From the NCBI RefSeq assembly GCF_000716445.1, contig NZ_JNWK01000014.1, positions 72,430 through 136,429 of the forward strand: a DNA stretch of 64,000 bases, written 5' to 3'. Positions 34,460 to 42,905 of this stretch are shown here, one piece after another. Below the pieces are notes generated by a model. The model worked only from the letters and a program-made list of their open reading frames with translations, made no database searches and was not told the origin of the DNA. Positions within the stretch are counted from its first letter, which is position 1, and every line of letters begins with the position of its first letter. The translations under genes and the position numbers were made by a program. This DNA comes from Streptomyces wedmorensis (GTDB lineage: Bacteria; Actinomycetota; Actinomycetes; Streptomycetales; Streptomycetaceae).

Positions 34460-35796
34460 GCGCATCCGCCAGCCGCGCTCCCGGCACCGGCACCGGCGGC
34501 GGCCGCGGTCCGGACCACCGAATTCTCCGCCCGTCGGGCGAGGCCGACCACCGAGGAGAGGCGTTCCACCGCCTCCGGCACCTCCCAGCCCTCGCGCCGC
34601 AACGCGGCCAGCGCCTTCGCCGGGCCGACCAGCAGATCCGGTGCACCGGTCTCCAGCGCCCTGACCAGCACCGCCCAGCCCGCCTCCCAGCGGTCCCGCG
34701 CCGGGTGCGCGCCGACGGCGGCCACCACCGCGTCCAGCGTGGCCTGGCGCAGGTCGCCTCGCTCGGGCAGCTCGGCGACGCCGGGGTCGGCCAGCAGCAC
34801 CTCCGGATCGGGCAGCTCCATCCGGTCGATGTGGGCGAGCAGTTCGAGGCCGGGCCCGTCCCCCACCGCACCCCGGACCAGCAGCGCCAGCACGTCCCGG
34901 GAGACGGAAGCGGCCGTGCCGAAGGCGAGCAGCGTCATCGCGGCCTCCCAGCTGCGGGGCGACGGCCAGGCACCGCCGCGCCGCGTCTCGGTGGTCGGCA
35001 GCCGGTGGATCAACGTCGGCCGGGTGTTCAGGAAGCCGCACACCGCACGGCGGGCGAACGCCACCGCGTCCGCCAGCCCCGCCGCGTCCAACCGGGGCAG
35101 CTCCGCGCTCGGCCACACCCCGCCCAGACCGCGCACCACCACCTCCCGGTCGTGCACCCAGTACAGGTGCACGAACCGGTTCGCCAGCGGCGGGCTCAGC
35201 TCCCACCCGTCCGCGGCCGACGCGCGGGGATTCGCGGCGGCCACGATCCGCACCCCGGGCGGCAGTTGCAGCGCGCCGACCTTCCGCTCCAGGACCACCC
35301 GCAGCAGCGCGGCCTGGACCGCGGGAGTAGCGGTGGACAGCTCGTCCAGGAAGAGCAGCCCCCGCCCGGCGCGCACCAGCTCCACGGCCCACTGCGGCGG
35401 GGCCATGGGCACCCCGTTCACCGCCGGGTCCTCGCCCACGATCGGCAGCCCGGAGAAGTCGGTCGGCTCGTGGACGCTGGCGATCACCGTGGTCAGCGGC
35501 AGGTCGAGGGACGCGGCGAGCTGGGTCAGTGCGGCCGTCTTGCCGATGCCCGGCTCGCCCCAGAGCAGCACGGGCAGGTCCGCGGCGACGGCGAGGGTCA
35601 GTGCCTCCAACTGCTCGTCGGGGCGCGGCTCGGTGGTGGTCGTCCGCAGGAGGGTCAGCAGGTCTTCGGCAAGGCCGAGCTGCGGCCGGTCGGGGTCGGC
35701 CGCCGGCGATACGGATGCGGGCACGGGTACGGGAGCGGATACGGGTACGGGAGCGGGCACGGGTACGGATACGGAGAGGACGGTGCTGGAAGTCAT
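34456..35796 (-). CDS. MoxR-family AAA ATPase
   Basis: This encodes 446 aa from the ATG at 35796 (CCAGG about 8 nt upstream); an ATG 6 nt further upstream and another at 35859 are also in frame. The first 30 residues are a Val/Pro/Ala repeat from a 6-bp DNA repeat. The AAA core has Walker A LLWGEPGIGKTAAL, Walker B GLLFLDELSTA, sensor-1 VRIVAAANPRAS and the arginine-finger region LSPPLANRFVHL. It is translationally coupled to the VWA gene and is expected to work with it. Confidence 0.9.
   Translation of the reverse strand: MTSSTVLSVSVPVPAPVPVSAPVPVPASVSPAADPDRPQLGLAEDLLTLLRTTTTEPRPDEQLEALTLAVAADLPVLLWGEPGIGKTAALTQLAASLDLPLTTVIASVHEPTDFSGLPIVGEDPAVNGVPMAPPQWAVELVRAGRGLLFLDELSTATPAVQAALLRVVLERKVGALQLPPGVRIVAAANPRASAADGWELSPPLANRFVHLYWVHDREVVVRGLGGVWPSAELPRLDAAGLADAVAFARRAVCGFLNTRPTLIHRLPTTETRRGGAWPSPRSWEAAMTLLAFGTAASVSRDVLALLVRGAVGDGPGLELLAHIDRMELPDPEVLLADPGVAELPERGDLRQATLDAVVAAVGAHPARDRWEAGWAVLVRALETGAPDLLVGPAKALAALRREGWEVPEAVERLSSVVGLARRAENSVVRTAAAAGAGAGSAAGGCA
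35708..35773 (-). repeat. Hexanucleotide repeat encoding the Val-Pro N-terminus of the MoxR ATPase
   Basis: Eleven 6-nt units of the type GRNRCG (GATACG, GGTACG, GGAGCG, GGCACG) run from 35708 to 35773. On the coding strand they give alternating V/A-P/S dipeptides. Copy-number changes would keep the frame. Confidence 0.85.
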
Positions 35797-36089
35797 GGGC
35801 ATCACCTGGGTGGATTCGTGGACGGGAGCCCCGGCGTGGTCGAGCGGCGTGCGGTGCACGGCGCGCCCGCACAGCGCGGTACTGGCCGGGGGTTACGGGC
35901 GGTGCGCCGGACATCCGGCGCAGGGGCGGTCGAGCCGCCGGGTGCGGTAGGGGCCCGGACCGGTCGGGCCCGGGGTGTTCGGTCGGGGGCGGGGGGCGAC
36001 AGGGCGGTGCGGACGCTTGGTCGGCCACCCCCCGGATGAGGGGGCCGGGGCGACCGGTCGTCCTGCGGATGGCGGGTCCCCGCAGGCGT

Positions 36090-37565
36090 TCAGCCGTGCA
36101 AGCCGGTCCGTGGCCGGGTACGGCTGCCGCGCTTGCGGTGCAACTCCTGCGGTAGACGACGGTCGAGCCGTGGCCGGTAGCCGTCGTCCCCCGTCACATC
36201 CGCGGCAGGGTGCACCGGCACCAGGCCCGAGCGGAAGAGCCCGTGACCGAGGCGACCGGCCACCGCACCCTCCAGGGCGTCACGCAGGGGCCCCTCGCGC
36301 AGGACCGCGCCGGGACCGAGCAACCCCTCGACCACGGCCAGGGCGCCGGTCACGTCACCGTGGCCGAGTCGCTCGCGGACCGCGGGCAACGCCTCTGGGC
36401 TGCGGTGCACCGCGTCGATCGCCCGCAGGCAGGGCAGCCCCGGCCCGCCCAGCGCCATGAGCAGGCCCTCACGGGCCAGCTGGGCCGGGTCGTGGTCGAC
36501 CGCCGCCAGGACCCCGTCCCGCAGCGCGATCCGGTGTACCTCGCCCAGACACTCGACCCGGTGCGGGTCCGCCGACCCGCCGTCCAGGCCTGCGTCCCGG
36601 ACGAAGTCCGGCCCGGGCCCCCAGCGTTGAGCGCCTGCCGCTGACCGGTCGGGTGGCGACGAGCCCGAAGGGCCCGCGTGTCCCGACGTCGACAGCGCCG
36701 CCGCGACCAGCGGGTGGAGCCGTTCCGCACGGAACAGCCCGGCTCGTACGAGTTCCAGGTCCGGAAGGGCACGGGCCGCGGCCTCCGGAAGCACCGGGAG
36801 CTCCGCGATCTGCTGCGGCGACAACACCTCCCGTACCGGACGGAGCACCGGGACGTGGCTGTCGTCGGGGGCGACGAGTTCGAGCACGGCACGACTGCGC
36901 GCACCCAGCCGTACGGTCAGGGCGCCGCGCGAGCGGCCCTCGGCCCGCAACAACAGCTCCGCCTCCGCCGCCCAGCGGTCCGGCGGCCACGCAACGTCGT
37001 GGCCGACGGGCCCGTCCGGTGCGTCCACGCCGCACCGCCGGGCCAGTTCGGCGCTCCGCGTGCCGTCCCAGAGGTGACGATGCAGATCGAGACGGAAGTG
37101 CCGGTCGGGGTGGGGATGCGGATGGTGTCTGGGCACGTCTCCCCGGCACTCCTCCCAGAGCGCCAGGGACATCCGCTGGCCCGCGTCGGCCCAGGCAGGC
37201 GGCGTCCGCACCACCAGCTGCGGTCCCGGTGCGCCGGGACCTCCGTAGCGGGCCAACGACAAGGTGAGGCCGGGCCGCAGCCGCCCGTCGGGGGCGATCC
37301 GAGGCATGTGCCAGCGCAGCAGATCCGGCACCAGCCGACGCAGATCGTCCCGGAGACGGGCGACGAGATCGGTGCCGTGACGGACGCGCACGGCGCGCAG
37401 ATCGAGATCGACGTCGATCCGGGCGACGGCGCAGGCTCCCGCCCAGTCACCGGTCGCACGGCGTGCGGTCGCCATTTCGATCATGGACGGTGGCACGGCG
37501 TACTCACGTACGCGCTGCCACATCAAGAGGCGGTCGGGAATCGATTCCGCGAAGTGAGCTGCCAT
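36090..37565 (-). CDS. Hypothetical protein of the MoxR-VWA module
   Basis: This encodes 491 aa. The ATG at 37565 follows AAGGTGAG by 5 nt; the GTG 6 nt upstream would overlap that site. No membrane or signal segment is visible and the family is unknown to me. It is rich in Arg, Leu and His (PRHHPHPHPDRHFRLDLHRH near residue 165), and its C-terminus is basic (HRKRGSRTRPRTG). It runs in the same direction as the ATPase but is separated by 230-290 nt of Pro/Gly-coding-like sequence with no gene. It may be the third partner of the ATPase/VWA pair, which is an inference. Confidence 0.7.
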   Translation of the reverse strand: MAAHFAESIPDRLLMWQRVREYAVPPSMIEMATARRATGDWAGACAVARIDVDLDLRAVRVRHGTDLVARLRDDLRRLVPDLLRWHMPRIAPDGRLRPGLTLSLARYGGPGAPGPQLVVRTPPAWADAGQRMSLALWEECRGDVPRHHPHPHPDRHFRLDLHRHLWDGTRSAELARRCGVDAPDGPVGHDVAWPPDRWAAEAELLLRAEGRSRGALTVRLGARSRAVLELVAPDDSHVPVLRPVREVLSPQQIAELPVLPEAAARALPDLELVRAGLFRAERLHPLVAAALSTSGHAGPSGSSPPDRSAAGAQRWGPGPDFVRDAGLDGGSADPHRVECLGEVHRIALRDGVLAAVDHDPAQLAREGLLMALGGPGLPCLRAIDAVHRSPEALPAVRERLGHGDVTGALAVVEGLLGPGAVLREGPLRDALEGAVAGRLGHGLFRSGLVPVHPAADVTGDDGYRPRLDRRLPQELHRKRGSRTRPRTGLHG

Positions 37566-37743
37566 CAGCACTCACCTTGCGCGGACGATTCCCCCAATCC
37601 GATAAGGGAGATGTTCTTCATCGCCCGCATCATAAACACCTCCCGGATGATCTGTCAGCCGCGAATCGCAGTGCCCCGCCCACCCTGCGACACGGCTCCG
37701 CTCTCCGCCCCGGCCGCCGCGCGACTCGATATGACGAGAGGCC

Positions 37744-37772
37744 GCCCGTCCTGGTCGGCGTCCAGGACGGGC
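37744..37772 (-). terminator. Hairpin terminator of the small membrane protein gene
   Basis: A perfect 11-bp stem (37744-37754 / 37762-37772) with a 7-nt loop lies 12 nt beyond the stop of the minus-strand gene ending at 37784. The rest of the gap to 37565 shows nothing else. Confidence 0.75.
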
Positions 37773-37783
37773 GTTCGGGCATC

Positions 37784-38230
37784 TCAGGGAGCTTCGGGGC
37801 CGGGCTGCGGGCCCTCCTCGCCCTGCGCGTGGACGGGGCTGTCCTTCACGGTGGAGTGGTCATCGAGCGTGCGGGACGCCTCTGCGTCGCCCTGGGCGGT
37901 CGTGGGCGAATCGGTCAGGGACGATCCGCCCGTCACCCGTACCGTCACCTCGGCTCCACGGGTGGCCCGACCGGCGCTTCCCGTGACCTGGGAGTGTCCT
38001 GTGACGTGCTCTTCGTAACGCGTGCGGCTGGTCGCTTGCGGCGCGGCCGCGGGCGCGGGAGTGCCGGAACGGCTCCAGTACTCAAGGCCGATGATGCCGA
38101 GCACGCACACCGCAAGGCCGCTCACCAACGGCCAGGTGATGGTCTGGGTCAAGGCGGTGGCGACGGCTCCGACCACGGCCCCGGCGGCGGTGGACGGTCC
38201 GGCTCGTGCGGCAGGTCCGAGTCGTGTCAT
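37784..38230 (-). CDS. Small membrane protein with Ser/Thr-rich acidic tail
   Basis: This encodes 148 aa. The ATG at 38230 is preceded by GGGAGAGAG on the minus strand; a longer in-frame start lacks one. Two hydrophobic stretches (TAAGAVVGAVATALT and WPLVSGLAVCVLGIIGL) suggest one or two membrane helices. A soluble tail with Ser, Thr and Asp follows. No known domain was seen. It is monocistronic, divergent from the broken HxlR gene. Confidence 0.65.
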   Translation of the reverse strand: MTRLGPAARAGPSTAAGAVVGAVATALTQTITWPLVSGLAVCVLGIIGLEYWSRSGTPAPAAAPQATSRTRYEEHVTGHSQVTGSAGRATRGAEVTVRVTGGSSLTDSPTTAQGDAEASRTLDDHSTVKDSPVHAQGEEGPQPGPEAP

Positions 38231-38364
38231 CCACTCTCTCCCGCTTCTGCGGATCGGCCGATCCGCTTGTCTGCCGCCAAGATGGACAGGGCGGCGGGCG
38301 GGCGGCCAGAAGCGGATGAACAACGTTCATAAAGAGGCCAGTTGAAGCCAGAGAGGTGGGTGGG

Positions 38365-38941
38365 GTGAGCACGTACGGGGAACCGACGATGGGGACGTTC
38401 ACCGATCGGGTGGAGGCTCTCGCAGCCGTCGAGGACCTGGAACGCGAGGGGATCGCCCGCAAGGTCACCCTGCGGCGCCGCCCGCACGCCCGCGTACGCG
38501 CTCACCGAGGCCGGCGAGGAACTCGGCCCCGCCGTCCTGGCGCTGGCCCGGTGGGGCCTGAAGTGGGCCATGGGCGAGCGACGCGGGGGAGAGACCTTCC
38601 ACGCGGGCTGGGCCGTGCTCGGGCTGCGGGCCTGCTTCGACCCGGACGCCGCCGTGGGACTGCGTGCGGTGTACGAGTTCCACGTCGACGACGAAGTCCT
38701 CCACGCCCGCGTCGACGACGGCACCGTCGAGACGATCCACGGCCCTGCGCAGCACCCGGACGTGACGATCACCATCACGGAGGAGGCGTTCGTCGAAGTG
38801 ACCGCCCGCACGCTGACCTTCTCCGACGCGATCGACGCGATCGAGGCGGGCACCGCGGCAGCGACCGGCGACGCGGAAGCCCTGCGGCGACCGCCGGTCC
38901 TCTTCCGACTCCCGGCCCGGCGTTCCCGCCCGGCGGGCTGA
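38365..38941 (+). pseudogene. HxlR-type winged-helix/SCP2 regulator, frameshifted and N-terminally shortened
   Basis: The first frame gives ALAAVEDLEREGIARKVTLRR, the end of an HxlR recognition region. The next frame, entered near 38461-38490, continues YALTEAGEELGPAVLALARWGLKWA and then an SCP2 sterol-binding-like domain (RAVYEFHVDDEVLHARVDDG, VTITITEEAFVEV). The joined product of about 190 residues lacks the first helices of the winged helix (the usual WTLLILRDL region), so both a frameshift and a truncation are present. A sequencing error could explain the frameshift but not the truncation. Confidence 0.7.
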
Positions 38942-39018
38942 CCTTCGTACACCGGCTTCCACCCACCGACGACTGCCATCGGCTCACGGGCCGTCGGCAG
39001 TCCCGCCGGAGGTCCTCG

Positions 39019-39960
39019 TCAACGGCGCCCGTATCTGGCCGCCATCGTGTGGAACACCTTCTTCGGTTCCCAGCGCCTCTCGTCGAGCACCCGGACGACG
39101 CCGTAGGAGCCGAGGTCCAGTTCCCCGGGCCTGCTGTACCCGGCGAAGGTGAACCAGAACGCGGAGTCGACACCTTCGTCCTCGAAGACGTCCAGCAACT
39201 CGGTCAGGTAGCGCGCCTGTTCGTCTTCGTCCGGGGCCGCGCCGTCCGGCACCTGCCAGGCCATGCCGCCACGCTCGCCCGCGCCCCGGTACGCACAGGT
39301 TCCGTACTCGGTCACCGCGACGGGCTTGCCGTGCGCGAGGTGTCCGCGCAGCTCGTCCCGGAAGCCGTCGGCGTTGTAGGCGGCCCGGTAGGCATCGATG
39401 CCGACGAGGTCGAACGCGGTCCAGTCGACGAACTCCCAGGGACCCGAGGCGTAGGTCACCCGACCGCCGAAGTGCGTCCGCACGGTCGCGGCGACCTGGG
39501 AGAGGAAGTCGTTGAGGCGTTCCCGCACCGGTCCGAGGGAGGACCACCACTCCATGTCGGCGGCGGCCATGGCCCGCATGCGGTCGCCGTAGGTGTCGCC
39601 CGGAAGGAAACCGCAGCAGAACGCGCTGATCTCACAGCCGGCGACGAACACCACATCGGCACCTGCCTTCCGTACGGATTCGGCCCGAGCCGCGCAGTCG
39701 GCGAAGAACGGGAGCAACCGGTCGCGGGGAAGGTCCACGGGGAACGGGGCGAACCAGACCTCAAGGCCGGCCTCCGCGGCGAGCCGGGCGGCGATGCTCA
39801 ACCGTTCGGGCTCTCTTCCGGAGACGCGAACGGCGTCGCAGTGGAGAACCTCGGAGATCACCGCCATGTCCTGCCGGACCGTCTCAGGGGTGAAGCTCTT
39901 GCGGGAGAGTTCTTCCCCGGGGAGGAACCCGGTGTCGTAGTTGATGCCCCGTGCGCGCAC
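39019..39960 (-). CDS. TIM-barrel glycoside-hydrolase-like protein
   Basis: This encodes 313 aa from a GTG with AAGGGACAGGGG upstream. There is no signal peptide, so it is probably cytosolic. The sequence reads as a (beta/alpha)8 barrel: RARGINYDTGF at strand 1, CDAVRVSGREPERL, EVWFAPFPVDLPRD, VTYASGPWEFVDWTAFDLVGIDAY, and a likely catalytic Glu in KPVAVTEYGTCAYRG, with SAFWFTFAGYS at the end. Some close relatives carry an abortive-infection-style annotation, but nothing here shows that function. The substrate is unknown. Confidence 0.7.
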   Translation of the reverse strand: MRARGINYDTGFLPGEELSRKSFTPETVRQDMAVISEVLHCDAVRVSGREPERLSIAARLAAEAGLEVWFAPFPVDLPRDRLLPFFADCAARAESVRKAGADVVFVAGCEISAFCCGFLPGDTYGDRMRAMAAADMEWWSSLGPVRERLNDFLSQVAATVRTHFGGRVTYASGPWEFVDWTAFDLVGIDAYRAAYNADGFRDELRGHLAHGKPVAVTEYGTCAYRGAGERGGMAWQVPDGAAPDEDEQARYLTELLDVFEDEGVDSAFWFTFAGYSRPGELDLGSYGVVRVLDERRWEPKKVFHTMAARYGRR

Positions 39961-40117
39961 GCCCCTGTCCCTTCAGTGAACCGTCGCCGTGTACGAGCCA
40001 GGACTTGTCCAGTCGGTTTCGCCTCCTGGGGACTGCCCGCGCCGACCTTCATCCGGCAGGACACCCTCCGCCGGCTCTACGCTCCCTTTGAGCCCTGACT
40101 GCCTTACAGGAGCAACA

Positions 40118-40342
40118 GTGAACAAGTGGACTGCCCACGGAGCCATTGTCATGGGCGCAGTGCTGATCGGTCTCGACATGGCAGAGACGCTTGCGTCCCC
40201 CTATCCGGTCTTCGCCGTTCTCGCCGGAACCGGCCTGCTCGTCGACGGCGTGCGAAGGATCATCCGGCTCCGACGTGCCGGCGCGGGTACGTCGAGCGGC
40301 GACCGCACCCCGCCGCCGGCCGCCGCAAGCTCGTCGTCCTGA
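40118..40342 (+). CDS. Small membrane protein
   Basis: This encodes 74 aa from a GTG 5 nt after AGGAG (40108-40112). Two hydrophobic segments (AHGAIVMGAVLIGLDMAETL and PVFAVLAGTGLLVDGV) flank a short turn, followed by a basic helix and a Ser/Pro-rich tail. The function is unknown. It is convergent with the SMP-30 gene. Confidence 0.65.
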   Translation: MNKWTAHGAIVMGAVLIGLDMAETLASPYPVFAVLAGTGLLVDGVRRIIRLRRAGAGTSSGDRTPPPAAASSSS

Positions 40343-40380
40343 CGGGACGGCCGGGGCGTGGGGGTGGGCCGGTCGGGAGT

Positions 40381-41343
40381 TCAGTGGGCCGCCGCCGGCT
40401 CCAGCCAGGGGCGTCGTCCCGGTCCGGTCGGGTGCGTGCCGGTGACGGCCATGACGACCGAGTACAGGCTGGTCTCCGCGGCGATGAAGAGGCGGTTGCG
40501 CTTGGCGCCGCCCCAGGAGATGTTGGCGACCGCCTCCGGGACGTTCAGGCGGCCGATCAGGGTGCCGTCGGGGTCGTAGCAGTGCACGCCGTCGTCCATC
40601 GCGGCCGCCCAGAGCCGGCCGCCGTCGTCGAAGCGGAGGTTGTCGAATCGGGCCTTCTCGCGGGCCCCGGCCTCGGCGAAGACCTCGCCCTCGGACAGGG
40701 TGCCCTCGTCGTGCACGTCGAAGACCCGGATGAAGCCCGCGCGGGTGTCGGAGACGAACAGCTGCCGCTCGTCGGCCGAGAAAACCAGCCCGTTCGGCGC
40801 GCCGAAGCAGTCGGCGACCAGGCGCACTTCGCCGGTGGCCGGGTCGATCCGGTAGACGTTGTTGGAGCCGATCTCGCTCTCGGCGCGGTAGCCCTCGTAA
40901 TCGCTGGTGATGCCGAAGTCCGGGTCGGAGAACCAGATCGAACCGTCGGACTTCACGGCCGCGTCGTTCGGGCTGTTCAGCCGCTTGCCCTGCCACCGGT
41001 CGGCCAGCACGGTGACGGTGCCGTCGTGCTCGGTCCGGGTCACGCGGCGGTTGCCCTGCTCGCAGGTGATCAACCGGCCCTCGCGGTCGAGGGTGTTGCC
41101 GTTGGTGTGTCCGGCGGAGCGGCGGAAGACGGCGACCGCGCCGGTCTCCTCGTCCCACCGCAGCATCCGGTCGTTGGGGATGTCGCTCCAGACCACCTGA
41201 CGCCAGGCCGGCAGGTAGATCGGCCCCTCGGCCCAACGGCAGCCGGTGTACAGGACCTCCAGCGCTTCATCGCCGTTCATGCACCGTCCGGTACGGAACC
41301 GGTCGTCGAACATCTCGTACAGCCCGGGGCGCTCGCTGCTCAT
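40381..41343 (-). CDS. SMP-30/gluconolactonase/LRE family sugar lactonase
   Basis: This encodes 320 aa from the ATG at 41343, 8 nt after GAGGAG. The six-bladed propeller motifs are all present: CRWAEGPIYLP (metal Glu), LNSPNDAAVKSDGSIWFSDPDFGI (metal Asn), GAPNGLVFSADERQLFVSDTR (metal Asn/Asp). It hydrolyses aldonolactones in a sugar-acid pathway. It is divergent from an Lrp-family regulator with a 107-nt shared gap, so the regulator probably controls it. Confidence 0.92.
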   Translation of the reverse strand: MSSERPGLYEMFDDRFRTGRCMNGDEALEVLYTGCRWAEGPIYLPAWRQVVWSDIPNDRMLRWDEETGAVAVFRRSAGHTNGNTLDREGRLITCEQGNRRVTRTEHDGTVTVLADRWQGKRLNSPNDAAVKSDGSIWFSDPDFGITSDYEGYRAESEIGSNNVYRIDPATGEVRLVADCFGAPNGLVFSADERQLFVSDTRAGFIRVFDVHDEGTLSEGEVFAEAGAREKARFDNLRFDDGGRLWAAAMDDGVHCYDPDGTLIGRLNVPEAVANISWGGAKRNRLFIAAETSLYSVVMAVTGTHPTGPGRRPWLEPAAAH

Positions 41344-41450
41344 GGGGTTCACTCCTCGCCGAAGACATCATGCGCCGAATGTGAATCGGTCTGAAGTGAA
41401 CATTGCAAGATGAGATATCGTCCCGGCAACAAGATTCCGAAGGGAGAGTT

Positions 41451-41903
41451 GTGGATCACATCGACCGCGTACTGCTGGCCCAGCTCCAACAGGACGCCAC
41501 CCAGCCCTATGCCGCGCTCGGACAGGCCGTCGGCCTGTCCGCCGGGGCCGCCCACGAGCGGGTGCGGAAACTGCGGGAGCGCGGCGTCATCCGCCGCACC
41601 GCCGTCGACGTGGACCCGGCCGCCGTGGGCAGTGCCGTCCTCGCCTACGTGATGGTCGACTCGACGTCCTGGATGGGGGACGCGGCGCAGGACTTCGCCG
41701 CCCTCCCCGAGATCCTGGAGGCGCACGTCATCGCCGGCAGCGCCTCGGTACTGGTGAAGGTCAGGACCGCGACCACCGAGCAACTGCAGGACGTGCTGCG
41801 GCGGATCTACGCCATCGACGGGGTCAGCGGAACACAGGCGACGGTGGTCCTGGAGACCTTCTTCGAGCGGCCCGTCTCACCGCTGACCGCGGATCAGACG
41901 TGA
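41451..41903 (+). CDS. Lrp/AsnC-family transcriptional regulator
   Basis: This encodes 150 aa from a GTG shortly after AAGGGAGAG. The N-terminal helix-turn-helix is DHIDRVLLAQLQQDATQPYAALGQAVGLSAGAAHERVRKLRERGVIRR. The C-terminal RAM/ACT-like effector domain (AVLAYVMVDS, VLVKVRTATTEQLQDVLRRI) completes the family. It probably senses a small metabolite and controls the divergent lactonase gene and itself. Confidence 0.92.
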   Translation: MDHIDRVLLAQLQQDATQPYAALGQAVGLSAGAAHERVRKLRERGVIRRTAVDVDPAAVGSAVLAYVMVDSTSWMGDAAQDFAALPEILEAHVIAGSASVLVKVRTATTEQLQDVLRRIYAIDGVSGTQATVVLETFFERPVSPLTADQT

Positions 41904-41967
41904 TCCCCGCGCGCCTCCGCACCGACGCCGCGGGAACGACGACCACCCTGCTCGAACCCATGAACTC

Positions 41968-42619
41968 GTGATCCTCGACGGCGACGGCGTCCTGGTCGAC
42001 ACCGAACGCCTCGCCGTACGCCTCGCCGTACGCCTCCAGATCGCGCTCGGAGCGGAACCGGGCTGGCCGCTCACCGCCGACGAGGTGGTCGCCCACTTCA
42101 TCGGCCGCTCCGAGAAGTCCATCGTCGACCAGGTCACCGAGCGGCTCGGCGCGGAGACCGCAGGCCTCTGCTGGACCCGCTTCCTCCAGCACCACCGCCG
42201 AAGCGGTGGATCTCGGCCTCGCCCCGGTGGACGGCCTGCCCGAAGCCCTCGCCGCCCTCGCCGTCCCGACCCGCGTCGCCTCCAGCGGTTCACACGAGAA
42301 GGTGCGCCACATCCTGGGCCGCACCGGTCTGTACGACCTGTTCGCCGGCCGGATCTACAGCGCGAGCGAAGTGGCGCGCGGCAAACCCGCACCCGACCTC
42401 TTCCTGTACGCCGCCCAGCGCACGGGCGCCGACCCGTCAGCGTGCGCGGTCGTCGAGGACAGCGGCCCCGGCGTCGCGGCGGCCCGCGCGGCGGGAATGC
42501 GGGCCTTCGGCTACGCCGGCGGCCCGACCCCCGCCGAACGACTCGAAGGCCCGGGCACCATCGTCTTCGACGACATGCGCGAACTGCCGGCCTTGCTCAG
42601 CGGGCGGGCCCGGACCTGA
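41968..42619 (+). pseudogene. HAD-superfamily phosphatase (beta-phosphoglucomutase-like), frameshifted
   Basis: A GTG starts ILDGDGVLVDTERLAVRLAV (motif I DxD) in one frame. At about 42190-42197, in a CACCACC run, the reading shifts by one to TAEAVDLGLAPVDGLPEALAAL, then RVASSGSHEKVRHIL (motif II Ser), GKPAPDLFLYAAQRTG (motif III Lys) and CAVVEDSGPGVAAARAAGMR (motif IV). All HAD motifs survive, so the shift is recent or an assembly error. It follows the Lrp gene by 65 nt in the same direction. Confidence 0.7.
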
Positions 42620-42743
42620 TCGCCGCCTCGCCGGCCGTCCTGACCTGCCGGCGGTACTGCTCGGAATCCTGATGTCCGATCGTGGCGACCGCCGGCGGTG
42701 TCGGCATCGGCCCCGGGAGGAGTAGGGGCGCGGAATACGGTCG

Positions 42744-42766
42744 TTGGTGGACTCTCGCTCCACCAA
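42744..42766 (+). promoter_or_regulatory. Inverted repeat upstream of the chain-extension operon
   Basis: Perfect 8-nt arms TTGGTGGA (42744-42751) and TCCACCAA (42759-42766) surround a 7-nt spacer, 140 nt before the synthase start. It may be an operator or an RNA hairpin in the leader. The remaining gap 42620-42905 contains no gene. Confidence 0.4.
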
Positions 42767-42905
42767 AGGCGTGGGGGTGATTCCGAGTGGGTGGTGGGGC
42801 GTGCGGGGTTCCTCCATCAGCGGATGACGGGGAGGGGGCGGGTCCCGAGGATCGGTGGTTGTTCGGCTGAGGAGGCCGAGTGCATCCCAGGCCCTTGGGG
42901 GAGAA

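Noticed and set aside
42620..42905. T-box or leucine attenuator before the synthase-like gene
   Set aside because: No run of Leu or Phe codons in a leader ORF and no convincing T-box consensus; only the inverted repeat stands out.
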